DNA from: a gamma proteobacterium L18
GTDB taxonomy: Bacteria; Pseudomonadota; Gammaproteobacteria; Pseudomonadales; Pseudomonadaceae
Reading direction: 5' to 3'
Assembly: GCA_000497835.1 (NCBI GenBank)
Contig: KI547170.1
Location: 1 to 64,000, forward strand
Length of the DNA: 64,000 nucleotides
Part shown: positions 55,674-64,000 of the stretch, piece by piece
Layout of the letters: the number at the start of each line of letters is the position of its first letter
How positions within the stretch are numbered: the first letter of the stretch is position 1
The notes under the pieces: model-generated
Seen by the model: the letters and a program-made list of their open reading frames with translations, nothing else
The model's database searches: none
What the model was told of the DNA's origin: nothing
Made by a program: the position numbers and the translations under genes

Positions 55674-56363
55674 ATGAACGACGTCAACGCCTGGCGCCCG
55701 CGCCTGCTGACCGGGCACTGGTTCGCGCAATTGCCACCCTCCCTTCAGGATAGTGTGCTGGCGGCCGCCCGCCTGCGCCGGGTGCCGGCCGGCGCCTGCC
55801 TGTTCCAGCGCGGCGATGCACCGTGCGGGTTGTACGCGGTGGTGGAAGGTTCGATGCGCATTGGTGCGGTGAATGCCCAGGGCAAGGAGGCCCTGCTGGC
55901 GCTGGTGGAAGCGCCGCAGTGGTTCGGCGAGATTGCCCTGTTCGACGGCCAGCCGCGTACCCATGATGCCTACGCCGAGGACGACTGCGTGCTGGTGTGG
56001 GTGCCCCAAGGCGCGCTGCTGGCGCTGTTAACGGCAACACCGGCCTGGTGGCGTGATTTTGCCCTGTTGATGAGCCAGAAGCTGCGGTTGGCGTTTGTCA
56101 TGCTGGAGCAGCAAAGCCTGCTGGCGGCGGCGCCACGTTTGGCCCATCGGTTGTTGATGATTGCCCAGGGGTACGGCGAGGTGGAGGGGGCGCGGCGGGT
56201 CATTCGGCTGGGGCAGGAGCAGTTGGCGATGATGTTGTCGCTGTCGCGGCAGACGACCAACCAGATCCTGAAGGAGTTGGAGCAGCAGGGGGTGGTGCGG
56301 TTGAGCTATGGCGAGATTGAGATTGTTGATTGGGAGGCGCTGGGTCAGGTAGCTGTGCGGTGA
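55674..56363 (+). CDS. Crp/Fnr-family transcriptional regulator
   Basis: 229-residue regulator. The N-terminal cyclic-nucleotide-binding fold (about 20-135) has LFQRGDAPCGLYAVVEGSMRI and WFGEIALFDG. It has no Fnr-type Cys cluster. The C-terminal helix-turn-helix (about 170-215) has LGQEQLAMMLSLSRQTTNQIL. The ligand is not predictable. The ATG at 55674 was chosen for domain fit. Divergence from DUF962 and a shared palindrome suggest it controls that gene. Confidence 0.88.
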   Translation: MNDVNAWRPRLLTGHWFAQLPPSLQDSVLAAARLRRVPAGACLFQRGDAPCGLYAVVEGSMRIGAVNAQGKEALLALVEAPQWFGEIALFDGQPRTHDAYAEDDCVLVWVPQGALLALLTATPAWWRDFALLMSQKLRLAFVMLEQQSLLAAAPRLAHRLLMIAQGYGEVEGARRVIRLGQEQLAMMLSLSRQTTNQILKELEQQGVVRLSYGEIEIVDWEALGQVAVR

Positions 56364-56368
56364 GTTGG

Positions 56369-56493
56369 CTGGCCTCATCGCGAGCAAGGGCTAGGCGCCC
56401 CCCTTTCTCCCACAGTATTGAGCCAACCACGGTGGATGGCATGACACTGTGGGAGAAAGGGGGGCGCCTAGCCCTTGCTCGCGACGAGGCCAG
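56369..56493. repeat. Long inverted repeat between convergent genes
   Basis: Arms of about 45 bases (CTGGCCTCATCGCGAGCAAG... with GGCTAGGCGCCCCCC and CTCCCACAGT) are inverted around some 32 bases. It lies between the Crp/Fnr gene and the leftward hydroxyisourate hydrolase gene. A related but shorter composite is at 61727-61903. Confidence 0.9.
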
Positions 56494-56503
56494 CAGCCCC
56501 AAC

Positions 56504-56899
56504 TCAGGACCCGCGGTACGTGCTGAAGCCATAAGGGCTCAGCAACAGTGGAATGTGGTAATGCTGATCCGTCTGCTTCACCTGGAAAATCACCGGTATC
56601 TCCGGGAAGAACGTCTCATGCCCCACGCGCTTGTAGTAATCGCCGGTCTTGAACACCACCCGGTATTCACCCTGCACAAACGTGTGATCGGCCGGGAACA
56701 GTTCGGCAATGCGCCCCTGTTCGTTAGTGGTGCCATGGGCCAGCATCTGCCAGTCCTTGCCCACGTGCTGCTCAAGCGTCACTTCCACGCCCGGCGACGG
56801 CACGCCGTTTTCCAGGTTCAATACGTGCACGCTCAGCGGGTTGGCCGCCATGGCCAGGCTCGACAGGGTGCTTAGGCCCAAGGCCAGCATCAGTTTCAT
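56504..56899 (-). CDS. hiuH: Periplasmic 5-hydroxyisourate hydrolase (transthyretin-like)
   Basis: 131-residue protein with a signal peptide (cleavage after SLAMA). The transthyretin-related fold follows: SVHVLNLENGVPSPGVEV with catalytic His, an RIAEL-type strand, PEIPVIFQV and the diagnostic C terminus ending YRGS. It hydrolyses 5-hydroxyisourate made from urate. The periplasmic version is the YedX/HiuH type. The ATG at 56899 starts the signal peptide. The gene shares an operon with the downstream-oriented HbpS-like gene and lies next to an HprRS-like system, as in E. coli. Confidence 0.9.
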   Translation of the reverse strand: MKLMLALGLSTLSSLAMAANPLSVHVLNLENGVPSPGVEVTLEQHVGKDWQMLAHGTTNEQGRIAELFPADHTFVQGEYRVVFKTGDYYKRVGHETFFPEIPVIFQVKQTDQHYHIPLLLSPYGFSTYRGS

Positions 56900-56910
56900 C
56901 GGTAGTTCCC

Positions 56911-57378
56911 TCAAGGGTGAATGGCCAGGCCCAGGGCACTGGCGGCAGTGGTTGCACATTGTTCGTCCTGCTCTGCGCCACCGGCCCCGGCCACGCCCAG
57001 GGCGCCCACCAGTTCGCGGCCTTCGAACAGCGGGATGCCGCCGCCCAGCAACAGCAGTTCGGGCAGGGTGTTGAGGTTGGCGGCCTCGGGGTTGTTGCGC
57101 GCCCGCTCGGCGAACAGCCGGGTCGGCGTCTTGCTGGACAGCGCGGTGTAGGCCTTGCGGCGCGCTGCGTCGGCGTTATGCGGGCCTACGCCGTCGGCGC
57201 GCTGGGCCAGGATCGGGTTGCCGCCGCGGTCCAGTACCGCGATGGCTGCGCGGCAGGGCGCTGCGTCCACCAGGCGGCGGGCGCTGGCCAGGTCCAGTTC
57301 CGGATGTTGCGGCAGGCCGGCCTGGGCCTGCACGGCGGCCAGGGTGGCGGCGCAGAACAGCAGGGGTTTGAGCGGCAT
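56911..57378 (-). CDS. Exported GlcG/HbpS-like protein (DUF336)
   Basis: 155-residue protein with a signal peptide (cleavage near VQAQA). The GlcG/HbpS fold follows: AIAVLDRGGNPILAQRADG, ARRKAYTALSSKTPT and LLLLGGGIPLF with GALGVAGAGGAEQDEQCA at the C-terminal part. HbpS proteins bind haem or sense redox stress outside the membrane, and GlcG function is unclear. It is separated from hiuH by 11 bases and is the first gene after the HprR-type box. Its likely role is in periplasmic oxidative stress. Confidence 0.82.
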   Translation of the reverse strand: MPLKPLLFCAATLAAVQAQAGLPQHPELDLASARRLVDAAPCRAAIAVLDRGGNPILAQRADGVGPHNADAARRKAYTALSSKTPTRLFAERARNNPEAANLNTLPELLLLGGGIPLFEGRELVGALGVAGAGGAEQDEQCATTAASALGLAIHP

Positions 57379-57444
57379 GGCAGGGCTCCTGTAGATAAGT
57401 GCCGCCACCTTAACCAGGCCCTGCCTGCAGAAAACCGTCGCCCG

Positions 57445-57462
57445 GATTACAACTTTGTAATG
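57445..57462. promoter_or_regulatory. HprR/CusR-type regulator box in divergent promoter
   Basis: On the minus strand the site reads CATTACAAAGTTGTAATC, a perfect ATTACA-ACTT-TGTAAT inverted repeat apart from the outermost base. It closely matches the CATTACAA-NN-TTGTAAT type of element that I recall for HprR (YedW) and relatives. It lies between the exported hbpS-hiuH pair and the response-regulator gene, where it can control both directions. Confidence 0.72.
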
Positions 57463-57514
57463 GGCAAGCGCCGCGTACAGGCCTAGCCTATGCGCAGCTC
57501 AATCGAGGTGTGCG

Positions 57515-58189
57515 ATGCATTTGCTGGTGGTGGAAGACGAAGCCAAGACCGCCCGGTTCCTGGCCAAGGGCCTGGAAGAATCGGGGTTCAGCGTGGACGT
57601 GGCGCTCAACGGCCTGGACGGGCGGCATTACATCGAGGAACAGGCCTACGACCTGGTCATCCTCGACGTGATGCTGCCCGGCCTCAATGGCTGGCAGTTG
57701 CTGAAACTGATCCGCCAGCGCGGCGACACCCCGGTGCTGTTCCTCACCGCCAAGGATGCCGTCGAGGACCGCGTGCGCGGCCTGGAACTGGGCGCCGATG
57801 ATTACCTGCTCAAGCCCTTCGCCTTCGTCGAACTGCTGGCGCGGGTGCGTACCCTGCTGCGTCGCGGCCCTACCCGCGAGGTGGAGCACTACCGCATCGC
57901 CGACCTGGAAGTGGACGTGCTGCGCCGCCGGGTCAGCCGTGGCGGCCAGCGCATTGCCCTGACCAACAAGGAATTCGCCCTGCTGCAACTGCTGGCCAGC
58001 CGCCGTGGCGAGGTGCTGTCGCGCACCCTGATCGCCTCTCAGGTGTGGAACCTGAACTTTGACAGCGACACCAACATGGTCGAAGTGGCCGTGCGCCGAC
58101 TGCGCGCCAAGGTCGACGACCCGTTTATGCCCAAGCTGATCCACACCGTGCGCGGCGTGGGCTATCAGCTGGAGGCGCCTGATGAGTGA
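57515..58189 (+). CDS. hprR: OmpR-family response regulator, HprR-like
   Basis: 224-residue regulator. The receiver domain (1-115) has acidic EDE at 7-9, phosphoacceptor Asp 51 in [10 protein letters not shown] and the Lys in LLKPFAF. The winged-helix domain (about 130-220) has [22 protein letters not shown] and the [14 protein letters not shown] recognition region with [11 protein letters not shown]. The subfamily is the CusR/CopR/HprR (heavy-metal or oxidant) group. Neighbouring hiuH and the box upstream favour HprR. It overlaps the kinase gene by 8 bases. Confidence 0.87.
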   Translation: MHLLVVEDEAKTARFLAKGLEESGFSVDVALNGLDGRHYIEEQAYDLVILDVMLPGLNGWQLLKLIRQRGDTPVLFLTAKDAVEDRVRGLELGADDYLLKPFAFVELLARVRTLLRRGPTREVEHYRIADLEVDVLRRRVSRGGQRIALTNKEFALLQLLASRRGEVLSRTLIASQVWNLNFDSDTNMVEVAVRRLRAKVDDPFMPKLIHTVRGVGYQLEAPDE

Positions 58190-59591
58190 AATTGCCCGGG
58201 GGCCGTCGCTGGCCTGGCGGCTTGCCTTGGCCTTCGCCGCGGTGTGCGCTCTGGTGCTGAGCGTGGCCGGGGTGTTTCTGTATCGCAGCCTTGAATCGGA
58301 GCTGGTGTACCGCGACGACCAGGCCTTGCTCGGCCGCCTGGAACAGGTGCGGGCCCTGCTGCAGGACAGCGACAGCCTCGACGCCCTGCAACAGCGCCCG
58401 CGCCTGTACCAGAACATGCTCGGCAATCAGGAAAGCCTGCTGTTGGTCAATCGCGCCGACGGTACCGCGGTGATCGCCATCAATCCACGTCGGCAGAAGG
58501 TGCCCCCGGTGGCCGCCATCCCCGAGCAGCGCAGCCCGCAGCCCACGGATATCCAACGCTCTGACTCGCTTCTGCTGCTCGCCGGTGCGGCCCAAGGGCC
58601 GCGCGGCGAAGCGCTAACGGTGATGGTCGGCAAGCATCTGGCCGAGCGCGAGGCCATGTTGGCCAGCTATCGATTGCGGATATACCTGGCGGTAGGGCTG
58701 GGCGCGCTGCTGGCCTTCGCCGTGGGCCTGCTGTTGCTGCGCCGGGCCTTGCTGCCACTGCGTCACATGACCGAGACCGTGGCCGCCATCGACCTGCGCA
58801 GCCTGGACCGACGCCTGCAATTGCAGGCCATCCCCCGCGAGCTGCACGAGCCGGTGGTGGCCCTGAACGGCATGCTGGCGCGCCTCAATGACAGCTTCGA
58901 GCGCTTGTCGCAGTTTTCCGCCGACCTGGCCCACGAGATTCGCACGCCGTTGCACAACCTGCTGGGCAGCAATGGCCTGGCGCTGAACCAGCCGCGCAGC
59001 GTCGAGGAGTACCAGGAGGTGCTGGCTTCCAACCTGGAAGAATTCGAGCGCCTGAACCGCATGATCGAAAACCTGCTGTTCCTGGCCCGCGCCGATCACG
59101 GCGAGCGCCTGTTGAACCTGCAAGCGGTCGACTTGCACGCCTTGGGCGATGATTTGTGCGGTTATTTCGAAGCCCTGGCCGAAGACCGTGAACTGCGCCT
59201 GGACAACCAGTTGCACGGCACGCTGCAGGCCGATTTGCAGTTGCTGCAACGGGCCCTGGCCAACCTGCTGGCCAACGCGGTGCGCCATGCCACGCCGGGC
59301 AGCACCATCAGCCTGACGGTAGAGGGCAGCAGCCTGTGCGTTGCCAACCAGGGCGAGCCCATTGCCGCGCAGCATCTGGCGCGATTGTTCGATCGGTTTT
59401 TCCGCATCGATCCGTCTCGCGCAGAACCGGGTGACTCGGGCGGCCTGGGCCTGGCCATCGTGCGTTCGATCATGCAGTTGCATGGCGGCCAGGTCAGCGT
59501 CAGCAGTGACGAACAAGCCACGGTGTTCCGGCTGGCGTTCACACCATCCGGTCGCGGAACTGCCCCGGGGACAGCCCCGTCCAGCGTTTGA
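58182..59591 (+). CDS. hprS: Heavy-metal/HprS-type sensor histidine kinase
   Basis: 469-residue kinase. The first membrane segment lies at about 12-34. A periplasmic sensor (about 35-165) has no His/Met-rich copper motif, which argues against CusS-type copper sensing. The second segment (about 167-187) is followed by HAMP, then HisKA with His 251 in [12 protein letters not shown]. The HATPase domain has N-box [12 protein letters not shown] and G-box [12 protein letters not shown]. The cognate regulator is just upstream. The last 53 bases overlap the end of the convergent AraC gene. Confidence 0.88.
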   Translation: MSEIARGPSLAWRLALAFAAVCALVLSVAGVFLYRSLESELVYRDDQALLGRLEQVRALLQDSDSLDALQQRPRLYQNMLGNQESLLLVNRADGTAVIAINPRRQKVPPVAAIPEQRSPQPTDIQRSDSLLLLAGAAQGPRGEALTVMVGKHLAEREAMLASYRLRIYLAVGLGALLAFAVGLLLLRRALLPLRHMTETVAAIDLRSLDRRLQLQAIPRELHEPVVALNGMLARLNDSFERLSQFSADLAHEIRTPLHNLLGSNGLALNQPRSVEEYQEVLASNLEEFERLNRMIENLLFLARADHGERLLNLQAVDLHALGDDLCGYFEALAEDRELRLDNQLHGTLQADLQLLQRALANLLANAVRHATPGSTISLTVEGSSLCVANQGEPIAAQHLARLFDRFFRIDPSRAEPGDSGGLGLAIVRSIMQLHGGQVSVSSDEQATVFRLAFTPSGRGTAPGTAPSSV

Positions 59592-60543
59592 ACGCGCGGT
59601 TGAAGCTGCTGGCGTCGGCAAACCCCAGCCGAAAGCCGATCTCGCCCAGCGATACCTCGACGTCGCGCAGGTAGGCCAGCGCCAGGTTCTGCCGGCACTG
59701 GTCCAGCAGCGCGTCATAGCGGCAGCCTTCGTCGGCCAGGTGGCGTTGCAGGCTGCGCAGGCTCAGGTGCATGGACTCGGCAATCTGGTCGGCCGAGGGC
59801 ACACCCTGGGGCAGGTGGTGTTCGATGGCGTTGCGCACGCGGCGCTCCCAGGTCAGTGGGTGCAGTAGCTCCAGGGTGCGGTTGAGCACGGCTTCGTTGT
59901 GTTCGGCCAGCTCCGGGTTGGCGTCGTCCAGGTGGCACTCGAAATCGGCACAGGCAAATTCCAGCCCGTTGTACGGCGCGTTGAAATGCAGGGGGGCGCG
60001 AAACACGGTGTGCCAGGGCGTGGGGTCTACCGGTGGCGGCCGCGTCAGCCACACGCCCAGCGGCGCATAGTCCCGGCCCAGGCGGTTGCGGCAAGTGCGC
60101 ACGTAGATCGCCGCAAAGGCATCGATGGCTTCCGGCGCCGGGGCGGGGGCGCCTTCGGGGATTTCCAGGCGGAACACGTAGCGGCCGTTCTCCCGGCTCA
60201 GGTGCGGCACTACGGCATCGCTGACCACCTGGTGATATCGCACGATGCGCTCGAACACTTCGCGCAAGTTCTCGCTGGCCACCAACGCGTAGCCCAGGGC
60301 GTGGAAGGTGGTGGGGCTGACGTAGCGCGACACCCGCAGGCCGATGGCCGGGTCGCCGCTGGCCTGCACCGCCAACTGCCACAGGCGCGTGGTGGCCGAC
60401 AACGGGTAGCGGGCCTTGGGGTCGTCCATGTGCTGCAGGTCCAGTCCGGCTTTTTCGCACAGCGCAGCGCTGTCCAGGCCCAGTGCGTCGAGTTGTTTGC
60501 GCAAGGCTCGGGTCCAGCTGGCAAGCGTGGTCGGTTCAGTCAT
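59539..60543 (-). CDS. AraC-family regulator (OruR/ArgR-like, DUF4880-free long form)
   Basis: 334-residue regulator with an N-terminal Arabinose_bd-type domain (about 20-210, with YPLSATTRLWQLAVQASGDP) and a C-terminal double helix-turn-helix (about 235-330). The latter shows SLRSLQRHLADEG and [22 protein letters not shown] followed by [12 protein letters not shown]. It diverges from the desaturase gene at 60645 across 101 bases and probably activates it in response to a lipid or related ligand. The ligand is not predictable from the sequence. Its 3' end overlaps the sensor kinase gene tail to tail. Confidence 0.88.
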   Translation of the reverse strand: MTEPTTLASWTRALRKQLDALGLDSAALCEKAGLDLQHMDDPKARYPLSATTRLWQLAVQASGDPAIGLRVSRYVSPTTFHALGYALVASENLREVFERIVRYHQVVSDAVVPHLSRENGRYVFRLEIPEGAPAPAPEAIDAFAAIYVRTCRNRLGRDYAPLGVWLTRPPPVDPTPWHTVFRAPLHFNAPYNGLEFACADFECHLDDANPELAEHNEAVLNRTLELLHPLTWERRVRNAIEHHLPQGVPSADQIAESMHLSLRSLQRHLADEGCRYDALLDQCRQNLALAYLRDVEVSLGEIGFRLGFADASSFNRAFKRWTGLSPGQFRDRMV

Positions 60544-60644
60544 GGCTGATGGCGCCTGAGGTCAACAGATTGGCGTCCACGGCTAGCGTTCCTTTGCAAG
60601 TTCTGGGGCACAGTCGATCCATCCAATAACAAGAGGATGGAAGC

Positions 60645-61724
60645 ATGGACCGCACTTGTGCAAGCCCCGACAGACTGAATGCACAACAACGCAGCGCGCA
60701 TATTCGCCAGGTAGTGATGGCCCGAGGCGACGAGTTGCGCCGCCGCTACCCGATACTTCAGCACCAGGACGCCATCGGCGCCAGTATCCTGGCCTTCGCC
60801 CTGGCCGGCATGATCGGCAGCGCAGCGCTCTACCTGGCGGGTTACATGGCCTGGTGGGTGTGCCTGCTGCTCAACGCCTTCTTCGCCTCGCTGACCCACG
60901 AGCTGGAACACGACCTGATCCACAGCATGTACTTCCGCAAACAGCGCGTGCCGCATAACCTGATGCTGGCGCTGGTGTGGCTGGCGCGGCCCAGCACCAT
61001 CAATCCGTGGATCCGTCGCCATCTGCACCTCAACCACCACAAGGTCTCGGGCACCGAAACCGACATGGAAGAACGCGCCATCACCAACGGCGAGCCTTGG
61101 GGCATCGTGCGCCTGCTGATGGTGGGTGACAACGTCATGTCGTCGCTGATCCGCATGCTGCGGGCCAAGACCTGGGCGCACAAATGGAGCATCCTCAAGC
61201 GCACGATGCGGGTGTACGCGCCGCTGGCGCTGCTGAACTGGGGGGCGTGGTATGTGTTTCTGGGCTTCCATGCCGCCAATAGCGTGGCCTGGCTGCTGGG
61301 GGCGCCCATCGAGTGGTCAGCCGATACCCTGGCGGTGATGCACGTCATTGACCTGGCGGTGGTGGTGATCGTCGGCCCGAATGTGCTGCGCACCTTCTGC
61401 CTGCACTTCGTCAGTTCGAACATGCATTACTACGGCGACGTTGAACTGGGCAACGTCATGCAGCAGACCCAGGTGCTCAATGTCTGGTGGCTGTGGCCGT
61501 TGCATGCGTTCTGCTTCAACTTCGGCAGCACCCATGGCATTCACCATTTTGTGGTGAAGGAGCCGTTCTACATTCGCCAGATGACCGCGCCGGTGGCGCA
61601 CCAGGTGATGGCGGAGATGGGGGTGCGGTTTAATGATTTTGGGACGTTTGCCCGGGCGAATCGGTTTACGCCCAAGTCTCAGGCCGTAGGCTCGCCTTCT
61701 GCCCAGGAGGCTGGGGCCGCCTGA
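60645..61724 (+). CDS. Membrane fatty acid desaturase/hydroxylase family protein
   Basis: 359-residue diiron membrane enzyme. The three histidine boxes are HELEHD, HLHLNHH and HGIHH, with an additional His in FVSSNMHYYGD. The hydrophobic segments are arranged as in acyl desaturases. The substrate is not predictable. The length is shorter than DesA and the sequence is clearly a different subfamily. It has a dedicated divergent AraC regulator. The ATG at 60645 has GAGGA upstream. Confidence 0.85.
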   Translation: MDRTCASPDRLNAQQRSAHIRQVVMARGDELRRRYPILQHQDAIGASILAFALAGMIGSAALYLAGYMAWWVCLLLNAFFASLTHELEHDLIHSMYFRKQRVPHNLMLALVWLARPSTINPWIRRHLHLNHHKVSGTETDMEERAITNGEPWGIVRLLMVGDNVMSSLIRMLRAKTWAHKWSILKRTMRVYAPLALLNWGAWYVFLGFHAANSVAWLLGAPIEWSADTLAVMHVIDLAVVVIVGPNVLRTFCLHFVSSNMHYYGDVELGNVMQQTQVLNVWWLWPLHAFCFNFGSTHGIHHFVVKEPFYIRQMTAPVAHQVMAEMGVRFNDFGTFARANRFTPKSQAVGSPSAQEAGAA

Positions 61725-61726
61725 AC

Positions 61727-61903
61727 TGGCCTCATCGCGAGCAAGCTTTGCTCCCACCAGTGAAACGCTTAAATCGAGTCCACACTGTGGGAGATTCTAT
61801 GGTTTTAGGCCACTCCTGAAGGCAAGCCAGCTCCCACAGTGCATAGGCAACCACCGATGTGAGCCTTGACACTGTGGGAGCAAAGCTTGCTCGCGAGAGG
61901 CCA
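61727..61903. repeat. Composite REP element between convergent genes
   Basis: Outer arms TGGCCTCATCGCGAGCAAGC... and ...GCTTGCTCGCGAGAGGCCA enclose an inner inverted pair (CACTGTGGGAG/CTCCCACAGTG). It fills the whole 198-base spacer between the desaturase and atsA. No terminator with a U-tract is seen. Confidence 0.88.
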
Positions 61904-61922
61904 TCAACCTCACCGAACATCT

Positions 61923-64000
<2,078 letters not shown>

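Noticed and set aside
57515-59591. CusRS/CopRS copper-resistance system
   Set aside because: No copper efflux or oxidase genes are adjacent, the sensor lacks His/Met-rich motifs, and the partner genes are hiuH and hbpS-like. A copper response is still possible through shared boxes.

Overview
The window is high-GC gammaproteobacterial DNA, most likely from the Pseudomonas putida group. Three things support this. Codon use is GC-rich. The spacers carry Pseudomonas-type REP palindromes of several families. The gene order desA, pipA-like, oscA, sbp, cysT, cysW, cysA, together with gabD-gabT, is the Pseudomonas order (the PA0280-PA0286 neighbourhood of P. aeruginosa, from memory). No rRNA, prophage, intact insertion sequence or CRISPR array was seen.

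Positions 150-34460 hold a complete type VI secretion system (T6SS) built as two divergent operons. The leftward operon (16966 to 153) encodes tagH/fha, tssJ, tssK, tssL (with an OmpA-like peptidoglycan-binding tail), tssM, tagF, the phosphatase pppA, the Ser/Thr kinase ppkA and the envelope sensor set tagT, tagS, tagR and tagQ. This is a full threonine-phosphorylation control pathway. The rightward operon (17297 to 34462) encodes tssA, tssB, tssC, hcp, tssE, tssF, tssG, clpV, vgrG, a DcrB/Eag-type chaperone gene, a 1462-residue prePAAR/PAAR-Rhs effector ending in an AHH-type nuclease domain, and its likely immunity gene. All thirteen core components are present. tagJ is absent.

Positions 33480-35600 are a lower-GC effector-diversification segment. 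It holds the Rhs C-terminal toxin and its immunity gene, a frameshifted orphan AHH toxin tail containing a GGTGTT repeat, a second immunity-like gene, and the 5' end of a mosaic Sel1-type secreted protein. Positions 36600-40560 encode three unfamiliar envelope proteins (a DUF3142-like lipoprotein, a 795-residue exported protein with a C-terminal membrane anchor, and a small membrane protein). Next come a ParD-type antitoxin whose parE partner has lost its middle, and a tRNA-Arg(CCG). This tRNA marks the likely border between the accessory region and the core genome.

Positions 41600-64000 are core metabolism and signalling. They hold GABA catabolism (gabD, gabT), an HDOD protein with a degenerate receiver, two cyclic-di-GMP enzymes flanking the delta-9 desaturase desA, and the sulfate-starvation block oscA-sbp-cysTWA. 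These are followed by a DUF962 membrane protein, a Crp/Fnr regulator, and a periplasmic hydroxyisourate hydrolase plus a GlcG/HbpS-like protein. That pair diverges from an HprRS-like two-component system across a near-perfect HprR/CusR-type box. The window ends with an AraC regulator divergent from a second desaturase, and atsA arylsulfatase with the 3' part of atsC. The sulfate importer and the sulfatase operon together show a sulfur-scavenging lifestyle.
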